DNA of 20,450 bases from a bacterium (lineage in GTDB: Bacteria; SZUA-79; Acidulodesulfobacterales; Acidulodesulfobacteraceae), in contig JAJZJD010000008.1 of the NCBI GenBank assembly GCA_021828445.1, positions 1 to 20,450 of the forward strand, written 5' to 3'. This document shows positions 1-6,305 of this stretch, piece after piece; position 1 is the first letter of the stretch, and every line of letters starts with the position of its first letter. The position numbers were made by a program, and so were the translations under genes. A model generated the notes under the pieces. That model had not been told where the DNA came from. It ran no database searches and saw only the letters and a program-made list of their open reading frames with translations.

Positions 1-850
1 CGTTTTTTTTCCCTGCAAGCAGATGCATCATAATGCGCGTTTTTAAAATAAATTTTTTCCCTTTATAAAGATCCGTTATATCCTCTTTTTTTAAAGAAGT
101 GTCGGCTTTGGCTGCTTTCAGCGCGGCAATTACCGTTTCTTCAGACTTTTTAAATCTGCCTTGATATTCGACGATTTCTCCGCCGCCGTTCGGATTTGGA
201 AATATCTCCTTAACGCCGAGATAATATATCCATCCGCAATAAGAATAATCCCTCAAACCTCCTATAGCCTCTTTAACGTCCGGTTCGAGAAGAAAAATGT
301 CGTTGTCGGTCATAACATTGATAAGCCGCCTTTTTCTTAAGCTCTTCATTATTTCTTTTAAAAAAATTAATTTCCCTTCTATCTTTTTAAAATCAGATAT
401 AAATTTATCGAATAACGGCTTGTTGCCGGCTACATATCTTGCATTTATAAAAGACGTATATGTATTCAAATCGCTGCTCATAAGCTCTACGGCTTCGGCG
501 CAGGTCATTACGCTCTGGGCAAGATCTACTCCTGCATCCCAGAATAAATAAAAAAAATCCTTAAGATCCCTTGCGGAATCCTCTCCGCTTAATCTGTTTT
601 CCGTCAAAATCATTATATCTATGTCTGAATAAGGGCATAATTCTAAATTTGAATAACTGCCCCCCGCTACTATACAGTATTCGCCGCCGCCTTTAATAAG
701 GGAAAAAGCTTCAACGATTACGGAATCGTAAAAGAAAGAAATTTCCTTGGCAGTATGAAAAGAATCGTAATTAAGAAGGTCGTCTTTTAAAAGGGCATAT
801 TTCGATTTTATTTTTTGTTTTAATTCAGTCGGCGTAATCATAGCAGACAT
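1..850 (-). CDS. glnD: GlnD-like PII uridylyltransferase family protein, N-terminal part
   Basis: Reading leftward from ATG at 850, the frame stays open to the window edge, giving 283 residues with no stop; the 3' part lies outside. Residues 62-78 form a nucleotidyltransferase signature (GGSYSNLE, then PYSDIDI with D76 and D78 as likely metal-binding acids). Residues ARYVAGNKPLF and LEPDVKEAIGGLRDY match blocks that in GlnD follow the catalytic core, as does TRIMMHLLAGKK near the edge. GlnD uridylylates and deuridylylates PII signalling proteins in response to glutamine. The usual GGYGRGE form of the first motif is altered here (SN where GR is expected), so a divergent member or the related DUF294 group is possible. 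The C-terminal HD and ACT domains cannot be checked. A Shine-Dalgarno GGAG lies about 9 bases before the ATG; a second in-frame ATG lies three codons later. Confidence 0.8.
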   Translation of the reverse strand, partial: MSAMITPTELKQKIKSKYALLKDDLLNYDSFHTAKEISFFYDSVIVEAFSLIKGGGEYCIVAGGSYSNLELCPYSDIDIMILTENRLSGEDSARDLKDFFYLFWDAGVDLAQSVMTCAEAVELMSSDLNTYTSFINARYVAGNKPLFDKFISDFKKIEGKLIFLKEIMKSLRKRRLINVMTDNDIFLLEPDVKEAIGGLRDYSYCGWIYYLGVKEIFPNPNGGGEIVEYQGRFKKSEETVIAALKAAKADTSLKKEDITDLYKGKKFILKTRIMMHLLAGKKN

Positions 851-879
851 TAAAATTATCTCCTTTATTGCGTTAGAAT

Positions 880-885
880 ATTATA
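880..885 (-). promoter_or_regulatory. Probable -10 box for the GlnD-like gene
   Basis: On the minus strand this is a perfect TATAAT, placing transcription start about 20-25 bases before the ATG at 850. No convincing -35 hexamer is visible at 16-18 bases, so support is the hexamer and its position only. The surrounding DNA is very AT-rich. Confidence 0.35.
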
Positions 886-988
886 CTAATTTAAATTTAT
901 CCTGGCTTATAATTTCATTAAGTCTATTCTATGCGTCTATTTCTTAAAAATATAAATTATTTAAAAGTAATTTTTTGACGATGATAAT

Positions 989-1018
989 ATTGTTAACGAT
1001 AGTATTGTTAACGATAGT
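989..1018. repeat. Two tandem copies of a 15-bp unit upstream of the K+ channel gene
   Basis: The unit ATTGTTAACGATAGT occurs at 989-1003 and again, identically and without a gap, at 1004-1018. Each copy holds the palindrome GTTAAC. The pair ends about 25 bases before the extended -10 box at 1041-1049, a typical position for activator binding sites. A role as operator is inference. Confidence 0.6.
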
Positions 1019-1040
1019 ATAATAATTATACAATTATTTA

Positions 1041-1049
1041 TGCTATAAT
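1041..1049 (+). promoter_or_regulatory. Extended -10 promoter for the K+ channel gene
   Basis: TGCTATAAT is an exact extended -10 element (TGnTATAAT). Transcription would begin near 1056, leaving a leader of about 35 bases before the ATG at 1091. There is no good -35 box, which extended -10 promoters often lack. Confidence 0.5.
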
Positions 1050-1090
1050 ATCTTTAAAAAAAACAAAAAATTATATACAACTAAATCGAA

Positions 1091-1465
1091 ATGTTTAACG
1101 TTATATTAATTTTTTTTCGTAAGCTAAAAATATTAACAAATCAGCATAAATCTGATTTAATAAGGATTTTTGTTTTTCTTATAGCCATACTTTTAATTTT
1201 TTCTTACTTATTCAGCCGCTACGAAAAAATATCTTTTTTTAAATCGTTTTACTGGGCGGTTACGACCGCCACTACCGTAGGTTACGGCGACGTCACGCCG
1301 ACAAACGACATCGGAAGAATTATCGCTATGGGTTTAATGATTACCGGAATAGGAATTTTAGGCCTTTTTTTAGCGACGGTGTCTTCTATTATGTTTGAAT
1401 TTAAAATAGGGAGGATATTCGGAACCGTGGAAAGCCTATTTTTAAGGAGCACATTGTTATACTAG
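1091..1465 (+). CDS. Two-TM potassium channel, pore domain (5' part of a split channel-RCK gene)
   Basis: This 124-residue protein has a first membrane helix at about 23-42, a pore helix and the K+ selectivity filter TTVGYGDVTP at about 60-69, then a second helix at about 77-99: the Ion_trans_2 plan of Kch/MthK-type channels. In that family the second helix runs into a cytoplasmic RCK (TrkA-N) domain. Here the frame instead drifts into about 15 unrelated residues and stops at 1463-1465, while the RCK domain continues in the -1 frame from about 1441. A T5 run at 1439-1443 is the likely shift point: six Ts would give the smooth sequence SLFFKEHIVILGY. No clear ribosome site precedes the ATG. 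The filter is intact, so the pore should be selective for K+ if the product is made. Confidence 0.75.
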   Translation: MFNVILIFFRKLKILTNQHKSDLIRIFVFLIAILLIFSYLFSRYEKISFFKSFYWAVTTATTVGYGDVTPTNDIGRIIAMGLMITGIGILGLFLATVSSIMFEFKIGRIFGTVESLFLRSTLLY

Positions 1466-1491
1466 GTTACAGCAGTTTAATAAAATCTTCT

Positions 1492-2091
1492 TTGAAAGAT
1501 ATTATAGAAACAAAAGATAACGTAACCCTTGTGGCGAATATCGAAAAATCGCCGGATAGCAGCGGTAAATTAATATTTATAAAAGGCGATATTACCGATG
1601 AAAAAACTGTCGCAAAAGCTCATATCGACAAAGCAAAACTTTGCATTATTTCGGACGAAGAAGATTCAAACTCTTTAATAGCCGGCATAAACGTGAGAAC
1701 GCAATATAAGAATACTTACATAATCGCTTTAATTTTTAAAAAAGAAACCGAAAGGGCTTTTAGGGAAATCGGCATAAACGAAGTTTTTTCCTCAGGTTCT
1801 TTTTCAAGCAGGGTTCTGGTCAAATCCATAGAATTCAAAGGCGCTTCTAAATTTTTTAACCAGCTTTTAGACGAAAATTTTAAAGAAGGACTTATAGAAA
1901 AAGATTTGCCCAGAAATTTAGAAAATAAAGAGTTTTTAGAAGTTATAAATTTTTTTAAAGAAAACAAAGAAGAAATTGCTGTCGGAATAAAAAGGAACGA
2001 ACAAATTATTATAAATCCCGAAAAAACTTTTGCGGCGGCGGCAGGCGACAAAGTTATGCTGATAGGCAGAAAAAGCGGGGTTAACTTATAA
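1492..2091 (+). CDS. RCK/TrkA domain regulatory part of the potassium channel, frame-displaced from the pore
   Basis: The coordinates start at the only standard start in frame (TTG at 1492), but coding resemblance begins earlier: from 1447 the frame reads EHIVILGYSSLIKSSL, the first strand and helix of the Rossmann-like TrkA-N fold, which a TTG start would cut off. Then come GDITDEKTVAKAHIDKAKLCIIS, the nucleotide-binding fold's later strands, and at about residues 150-199 a TrkA-C domain (EEIAVGIKRNEQIIINP, then AGDKVMLIGR). Such domains gate K+ channels in response to NAD(H), Ca2+ or nucleotides; the ligand cannot be told here. An AGGAG at 1445-1449 lies just before an ATT codon at 1453, so separate translation from a rare ATT start is conceivable. 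Otherwise a -1 shift at 1439-1444 or a one-base sequence error joins it to the pore gene. Confidence 0.7.
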   Translation: MKDIIETKDNVTLVANIEKSPDSSGKLIFIKGDITDEKTVAKAHIDKAKLCIISDEEDSNSLIAGINVRTQYKNTYIIALIFKKETERAFREIGINEVFSSGSFSSRVLVKSIEFKGASKFFNQLLDENFKEGLIEKDLPRNLENKEFLEVINFFKENKEEIAVGIKRNEQIIINPEKTFAAAAGDKVMLIGRKSGVNL

Positions 2092-2167
2092 ATTGCTGGC
2101 GGAAACAAATCGAAATATAATTTAAACTCTTTAATTTTATGAATTTTAAAATAATAACATAAACCGC

Positions 2168-3079
2168 ATGAATAGAAAATTAGTTTTATTTTTTTCCTGT
2201 CCGGATAAAAAAGGAATAGTAGCCGCAGTTTCAAAAGTCCTTTTTGAAAACGGCGCAAACATAGTAGAATCTAACCAGCATTCCGCCAAATCCGTTTTAA
2301 ATCCTCATTTTTACATGAGGATAGTATTTGAACTGGATAGTATTTCCGCCGAAAAAAATCTTGCGGATATAAAAATAAAATTAAACGAACTTAAACATAT
2401 ATTCGCCATAGAATATGAATTAAACGATACTTCCGTTAAAAAAAACGCCGCGGTTTTCGTTTCCAAAGAAGACCATTGTCTTTACGAATTATTGTGGCAG
2501 ACAAGTTCGGGCGATATTTTTTTAAATATAAGCTGTATATTTTCAAACCACAAAGTGCTGTCTTCCGTCGCAGATTTTTATAAAGTGCCGTTTATATATA
2601 TTCCTTCAAATTTCACCGCTTCAAATAATAATAACTGCGATACTGATAATGCTGATGACGGTCATAGACTTAAACAGGAACAATTTATTTTAAATGAAAT
2701 AGCAAAATACGATATAGATTTTATTATACTTGCCAAATATATGAGAATTTTATCGCCTGGTTTTATTAATTTATTTAATAAAAAGATAATAAACATTCAT
2801 CATTCCTTTCTGCCGTCGTTTCCGGGAGCCAAGCCTTATCTGCAGGCATACGAAAAAGGCGTAAAAATAATAGGGGCAACCGCCCATTTCGTTAATGAAA
2901 AATTAGACGACGGACCTATAATAGAACAGGACGTCATAAGGATTAACCACGAAGACGACGCGGAAGAACTTAAAAAGAAAGGGAAAATTATCGAAAGAAT
3001 GGTCTTGGCAAGGGCTGTAAAATTTTTCGTCGAAGACCGAATAATACAATACGGCAATAAAACGATAGTTTTTGCTTAA
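2168..3079 (+). CDS. purU: Formyltetrahydrofolate deformylase
   Basis: The enzyme hydrolyses 10-formyltetrahydrofolate to tetrahydrofolate and formate in the cytoplasm, balancing one-carbon pools and feeding formate to purine synthesis. Residues 4-80 form an ACT-type regulatory domain (SCPDKKGIVAAVSKVLFENG, ESNQHSA, FYMRI). The C-terminal half is a formyltransferase fold with the catalytic N209-I-H211-H212-SFLPSFPGA block and the GATAHFVNEKLDDGPIIEQ block, in which D247/D248 sits at the catalytic aspartate position. The length of 303 residues is slightly over the family's usual 280-290, partly from an Asn/Asp-rich insertion at about 155-168. The gene starts 76 bases after the RCK stop on the same strand. 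No strong ribosome site precedes the ATG. Confidence 0.92.
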   Translation: MNRKLVLFFSCPDKKGIVAAVSKVLFENGANIVESNQHSAKSVLNPHFYMRIVFELDSISAEKNLADIKIKLNELKHIFAIEYELNDTSVKKNAAVFVSKEDHCLYELLWQTSSGDIFLNISCIFSNHKVLSSVADFYKVPFIYIPSNFTASNNNNCDTDNADDGHRLKQEQFILNEIAKYDIDFIILAKYMRILSPGFINLFNKKIINIHHSFLPSFPGAKPYLQAYEKGVKIIGATAHFVNEKLDDGPIIEQDVIRINHEDDAEELKKKGKIIERMVLARAVKFFVEDRIIQYGNKTIVFA

Positions 3080-3099
3080 GCGGCTTCCGGCGCTTTTTT
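3078..3099 (+). terminator. Short hairpin plus T-run after purU
   Basis: AAGCG at 3078-3082 can pair with CGCTT at 3091-3095 around an 8-base loop, followed by more Ts. The hairpin overlaps the purU stop codon. The stem is only five pairs, so this is a weak intrinsic terminator at best; it would separate purU from the convergent vapBC pair. Confidence 0.45.
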
Positions 3100-3122
3100 C
3101 GATAGTATGATTATCGCCTTTT

Positions 3123-3521
3123 CTAATATTCTTTTAAATCTTCGACAACTGATGCAATTTCGTTATAATCCTTATCGTCGTGCAGTAAAAATAAATTATT
3201 CTCTATCGCCGTTTCTGCAATTAGCAAATCAATAGTGCTTCTCGGCGTAATTCCTTTTTTTCGGCATAGATAATACATCCTTGCGGCATTCTCATATGAC
3301 TTTGTCCCGTAACGCAATTCATAAAACTTTTGACTGCTCAGATAGCCGTTCAACAGATTAAATTCTTTTTCGGCAGATGCGCCCTGCAATACTTCCTGAT
3401 ATATAAAATTATTTATCCCGAAAGGCGTTCCGGTTTCTAATATTTCTTCAAATTTTTTAGTTTTCGGATTATTTACGCCCTTAAAATAATTTATCAGAAC
3501 CGAAGTATCTATCAAAATCAA
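3123..3521 (-). CDS. vapC: VapC-family PIN-domain ribonuclease toxin
   Basis: At 132 residues this is a complete PIN domain. It opens with MILIDTSVLINYF (D5), has E43 in YQEVLQG, D98 in STIDLLIAETA and an acidic cluster at D115-D118 in LLHDDKDYNEIA; D5, E43, D98 and one of the last group would bind the Mg2+ or Mn2+ used for RNA cleavage. VapC toxins cut tRNA or rRNA until bound by VapB; the target cannot be read from sequence. The start is a TTG at 3521, one base after the antitoxin stop, so the two genes are translationally coupled. All catalytic acids are present, so the toxin looks intact. Confidence 0.88.
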   Translation of the reverse strand: MILIDTSVLINYFKGVNNPKTKKFEEILETGTPFGINNFIYQEVLQGASAEKEFNLLNGYLSSQKFYELRYGTKSYENAARMYYLCRKKGITPRSTIDLLIAETAIENNLFLLHDDKDYNEIASVVEDLKEY

Positions 3522-3522
3522 T

Positions 3523-3732
3523 TTATTTTACCCGCCTGCCTTCCCTCATAGACTTATAATCGTATCCTTCCGCAAATTTAATCTTTCCTTTTAATTCGGC
3601 AAGATTCTTCCTCTTATAATTTTCTACAAATTCTTTTAAAGCTAAGTTGACTAACTCTTTTTTGGTCTTTACATTTGCCAGCTTCATAGCTTCTTCGACA
3701 AGCAAATCGTTGAGTACGATATTGGTTCTCAT
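3523..3732 (-). CDS. vapB: VapB-family ribbon-helix-helix antitoxin
   Basis: This 69-residue protein begins MRTNIVLNDLLVEEAM and continues with KTKKELVNLALKEFVE, the strand-helix-helix pattern of VapB antitoxins that bind DNA as dimers. The charged tail (about 40-69) would wrap the VapC active site. The gene lies immediately before vapC with a one-base gap. The ATG has a GAGGTG ribosome site six bases ahead. An inverted repeat spanning the promoter upstream (3748-3767) is the expected binding site for negative autoregulation by the VapBC complex. Confidence 0.85.
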   Translation of the reverse strand: MRTNIVLNDLLVEEAMKLANVKTKKELVNLALKEFVENYKRKNLAELKGKIKFAEGYDYKSMREGRRVK

Positions 3733-3747
3733 TTTTTACACCTCATT

Positions 3748-3767
3748 ATACACATTATATCGTGTAT
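3748..3767 (-). promoter_or_regulatory. vapBC operator: inverted repeat around the -10 box
   Basis: ATACAC at 3748-3753 and GTGTAT at 3762-3767 are perfect inverted copies with an 8-base centre that contains the minus-strand TATAAT. A protein bound here would block RNA polymerase directly. Binding by VapB is inferred from how the family normally works. Confidence 0.6.
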
Positions 3768-3782
3768 CTATCTTCTTTTCAA
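3754..3782 (-). promoter_or_regulatory. vapBC promoter
   Basis: On the minus strand, TTGAAA (3782-3777) and TATAAT (3759-3754) are separated by exactly 17 bases, a near-consensus housekeeping promoter. Transcription would start about 12-15 bases before the vapB ATG. Confidence 0.65.
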
Positions 3783-3856
3783 CTATTTTTCCGTTTTATA
3801 ACTCTGCGTTTATTTATCTGCTCCGCTTCCGGCATTATTTTCTTTCCGGTTATTTG

Positions 3857-3893
3857 TGTCATTGCGGGGAGTATTAGCGGCGAAGCAATCTCG
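3857..3893. repeat. Dispersed intergenic repeat resembling a GTCATTGCG...GAAGCAATCTC family
   Basis: The stretch begins GTGTCATTGCGGGGAG and ends GCGGCGAAGCAATCTC. Its ends are partly complementary (ATTGC/GCAAT), so it can fold as a hairpin. I recall similar intergenic elements in many bacterial genomes, and a diverged relative lies at 8207-8246 here. The rest of the gap between vapB and the pilin cluster shows no gene. Confidence 0.4.
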
Positions 3894-3913
3894 TTGTACA
3901 TATAGACTTATTG

Positions 3914-4210
3914 CTACGGATTTGCAACGGTTACCGAAACCCCGCCGGACTGCGAATACGACGGTTCGTTGGGCGCCTGCGTAGTTATCGTAATATTGAT
4001 GTTGCAGTTATATACGCTTGTTGAAAAGTCCGGATGGCAGGTAGATGCGCTTCCTCCGCCGCCTCCGCCTCCGCCTCCGCCTCCGTTTCCTCCGCCTCCG
4101 CAGCCGCTTAAAGAAATCGCCAAACTAAAAACTAATGCCGGTAATATTATTAGCAATCGGATACGATGTCGTCCCCGTTCCCTTTTTTGTAATCTCTTCA
4201 TATAATACAT
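3914..4210 (-). CDS. C-terminal end of the frameshifted minor pilin, or an overlapping small lipoprotein
   Basis: Two readings compete. (1) The preceding prepilin frame stops at 4125 after NNITGISF, short of the last beta strands expected of PilW-like pilins. This frame supplies such strands (VYNCNINITITTQ, GGVSVTVANP) and joins smoothly if the T5 run at 4127-4131 loses one base (ISFSLAISLSG). (2) Read alone from ATG 4201, it has a very basic start (KRLQKRERGRHRIR), a hydrophobic stretch and a lipobox LSGC followed by poly-glycine, like many lipoproteins. No ribosome site precedes either ATG (4210 or 4201), and the first 86 bases overlap convincing prepilin sequence, so I favour reading 1. 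The glycine tract is encoded by a GGAGGC hexamer microsatellite whose length changes would stay in frame. Confidence 0.45.
   Translation of the reverse strand: MYYMKRLQKRERGRHRIRLLIILPALVFSLAISLSGCGGGGNGGGGGGGGGGGSASTCHPDFSTSVYNCNINITITTQAPNEPSYSQSGGVSVTVANP
4051..4099. repeat. Hexameric microsatellite encoding poly-glycine
   Basis: The plus strand repeats GCCTCC with small interruptions, coding on the minus strand for about 16 glycines broken by one asparagine. Slippage in units of six would lengthen or shorten the glycine run without altering the frame. Confidence 0.7.
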
Positions 4211-5048
4211 TGTTATTGTTATTTACGCAGAACACCACAAGCTGCTGCTGGTTTGTCGTTCCTGCTATATTCTGATAAAAAGCAATTTCATTGCCGGTAC
4301 CATTGTTAGAACAAGCGACTCCGCTGCTGAAAATACATATAGGCTGAGTTTTGGTGGGCTGTTCATTGGAATTAAAAGGACACACACACCTATACCTACG
4401 GCACGCAGGATTTATCTGCTGCGTCGGCGTCGCTGCATTTTCCAAATTTCGCCTTATCGTCGCCATCGCCTGAGTCATCGAATTGTTTGAATGAAGATAC
4501 CGCTCGTTGGTCATATAGTCGTTTATGCCCCACATAACTACTTCGTACAAGCCTACGGACAGAATGCCGATAAGAAGTATGGTCATTACTAATTCGATAA
4601 GGGTAAACCCGCTTGCTAACCTGCCGTTTTTTTCTTTTTTTCCGGTTTCGTCTTCGTTAATCATTCTAAGCGTTAACGTTTCTATGACATTTATGAAATC
4701 TTCAGCTTTATCAAGCCATTCTTTTACTTCTTCGGAGGAAAATTTAAATACGTCATAATCGCCTTTTTGGCGTTTATCAAACATCTCGCGGTAAAAATCT
4801 TTATACTCTTTATCAATTAAACCTTTATTAGCGACTTCTTTATTAAAGTTAGAAAGCATACCGGAATGTTTTGAAGTAGAAAATCCGTAAAGACACATAA
4901 GCGCAGAAACTGAATAAAACATAGAGTAATAAATTCTATTAACGGCGCCAGTAAAAAAATTATTATTGTATAGCAACTTGGCTTCGACAAGCGTATTTTT
5001 CGACTTTTCTAATAGATATTTTGCATATTCAATTATTTCTTTTTTCAT
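4125..5048 (-). CDS. HEPN-domain toxin fused in frame to a PilW-like type IV minor prepilin
   Basis: Residues 1-125 are a HEPN domain (AVNRIYYSMFYSVSALM, SKHSGMLSNF, KRQKGDYD with an R93-x4-Y98 motif where active HEPN RNases carry Rx4-6H). It starts with a 4-base ATGA overlap with the MNT gene, the usual MNT/HEPN arrangement. HEPN proteins of this type normally end near residue 125-130. Here the frame continues into a complete prepilin: RLASG then FTLIELVMTILLIGIL, with cleavage expected after G147 and glutamate at +5, followed by a pilin body with several cysteines. The prepilin could be translated separately from an internal ATG at 4664 (residue 129), though no ribosome site is visible there. 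The pilin frame stops at 4125 and seems to resume in another frame to 3914. If the fusion is made, prepilin peptidase would cut HEPN away from the pilin. Confidence 0.75.
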   Translation of the reverse strand: MKKEIIEYAKYLLEKSKNTLVEAKLLYNNNFFTGAVNRIYYSMFYSVSALMCLYGFSTSKHSGMLSNFNKEVANKGLIDKEYKDFYREMFDKRQKGDYDVFKFSSEEVKEWLDKAEDFINVIETLTLRMINEDETGKKEKNGRLASGFTLIELVMTILLIGILSVGLYEVVMWGINDYMTNERYLHSNNSMTQAMATIRRNLENAATPTQQINPACRRYRCVCPFNSNEQPTKTQPICIFSSGVACSNNGTGNEIAFYQNIAGTTNQQQLVVFCVNNNNNVLYEEITKKGTGTTSYPIANNITGISF

Positions 5049-5389
5049 ATAATCATGCCGTCTCTTTGAATATTCTCTTTAAAAAAAGGATTGCCTTTAT
5101 AATCGTTATGCCATTCGTTTGTATTTATTATTATAGGTCCAAATAACAGTTCGTATTTTAATTCTATATCGTATATGTCGCCGATAATTTTTTCTTCTAA
5201 TTTAGAATTTACATCAGCATAGAGAAGTATAAGTACATCGATATCCGAATCTTCGCTAAAGTCTCCTCTTGCTTTAGAGCCGAAAAGTATTATTTCGGCG
5301 TCGGGATATGAGCCGAGTATGATTTTCTTTAATTCTTCTATGGCTTTTATTTCGTTATCTTTAAGTTTTAGGTCTTTTATAGATTTCAT
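5045..5389 (-). CDS. MNT-type nucleotidyltransferase, antitoxin of an MNT/HEPN pair
   Basis: This 114-residue minimal nucleotidyltransferase has the core GSKARG at 37-42 and D49-I-D51, the polymerase-beta-like metal site. In MNT/HEPN pairs, MntA-type proteins neutralise the HEPN partner, in studied cases by adding AMP to it. The stop codon overlaps the start of the HEPN frame by 4 bases. The gene sits 47 bases after an upstream prepilin gene on the same strand, so the pair lies inside a pilin cluster. No strong ribosome site precedes its ATG; the gap holds two copies of TTAGAATTAA. Catalytic residues look intact. Confidence 0.8.
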   Translation of the reverse strand: MKSIKDLKLKDNEIKAIEELKKIILGSYPDAEIILFGSKARGDFSEDSDIDVLILLYADVNSKLEEKIIGDIYDIELKYELLFGPIIINTNEWHNDYKGNPFFKENIQRDGMII

Positions 5390-5436
5390 TTATAATTTTA
5401 TCTGTATTTTAATTCTAAGTTAATTCTAAATTTATG

Positions 5437-6069
5437 TTAATAATCCGCATAAACGGTGGAAAGAGTTACGTACGGATAACTTGCCGGAGCGGTCGCCGGA
5501 CAAGTTCCATTACCGTTTGCTGAAAACCAGCCGGTCTGAACTATGGTCTGGATGAAATTGTTAGAGCTTCCTTTAATAGTTCCGTTTCCGTTAGTATCTG
5601 TAAAATTAACCCATTTTTGGTTTACGGTCGTGTAAAAACATTCGTTGTTCAAAAACGTCGGGCCTTGAGAAGAGGGATTAGTCAAATTTGCTATCCACGG
5701 CGAAGACCCTGACCCAACGCCGCTTTGAAACGCGCTGCACACTCCGCTGGTCGGCGTTCCCCCGTCCCTGCAGTAATTAATCGCCGCCATCTCCTGCTTG
5801 ACCAAGTTTAGGGCGGTTTCTTCGTTTACGATGTTTATGCTCTTTGCCGAGCCGGTGATAAAGCTTTCGGTTACGGCGCCCATGGCAAGACCTATTATTA
5901 TAATCGTAAACACTATTTCTATCAGGCTGAATCCATTTTTACCTATCTTACCTATTTTAACATTCTCTTCCAATTCACATATATTATTCCGCTTTTTTAC
6001 TTTCTTTCTTGCATTCCTTACGTTCCGGATTATGTTCCGCCGGATTATGTTCCGCCCGATTTTATCCAT
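5437..6069 (-). CDS. Type IV minor prepilin (PilV/PulG-like)
   Basis: A class III prepilin signal is clear: GKNG at 43-46, then FSLIEIVFTIIIIGLAMG, with cleavage after G46 and E51 at +5. The remaining 160 residues resemble a small pilin head, rich in Asn, Gly, Thr and Ser, with paired cysteines (YCRDGG...GVCS). It would be exported to a type IV pilus or type II secretion pseudopilus. With the ATG at 6069 the leader is 46 residues, unusually long and very basic, and carries a duplicated RNIIR from two tandem 15-bp units at 6025-6054. A TTG at residue 33 would give a normal 14-residue leader; neither start has a good ribosome site. It is first in a cluster with the MNT/HEPN pair and a second prepilin. 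Confidence 0.82.
   Translation of the reverse strand: MDKIGRNIIRRNIIRNVRNARKKVKKRNNICELEENVKIGKIGKNGFSLIEIVFTIIIIGLAMGAVTESFITGSAKSINIVNEETALNLVKQEMAAINYCRDGGTPTSGVCSAFQSGVGSGSSPWIANLTNPSSQGPTFLNNECFYTTVNQKWVNFTDTNGNGTIKGSSNNFIQTIVQTGWFSANGNGTCPATAPASYPYVTLSTVYADY
6025..6054. repeat. Tandem 15-bp duplication in the prepilin leader
   Basis: CCGGATTATGTTCCG occurs at 6025-6039 and again, identically, at 6040-6054. In the minus-strand prepilin frame it encodes the repeated RNIIR near the N-terminus, if translation begins that far upstream. Confidence 0.65.
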
Positions 6070-6305
6070 TTTTATAATCGTAATTATTATAATATTAATT
6101 TATTGAGTTATTTATAAATTATATCGCAATTTTAAGTAAATGTAAAAAATGATAAATGCCGTTAATTTCGTTATTATTTTTGTTTATTCCTGCTTTGTTC
6201 TTTTTTCTTTTTCTATTTTTTTAAAATATTATATAATAAGTCACTTATATATTTAAAAATATATAATAAAAAAATATAAAATTAAAAATATTATTATTAA
6301 CGATT

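Noticed and set aside
297..551. Short plus-strand frame within the left-edge gene
   Set aside because: It lies wholly opposite the GlnD-like frame, which carries clear nucleotidyltransferase motifs.
1716..2258. 180-residue minus-strand frame over the RCK and purU genes
   Set aside because: It overlaps two well-supported genes on the other strand and has low-complexity, Ser/Phe/Lys-rich content typical of antisense reading.
3969..4205. Plus-strand frame with a poly-proline run
   Set aside because: It is the antisense of the poly-glycine tract of the pilin end, with no ribosome site or family likeness.
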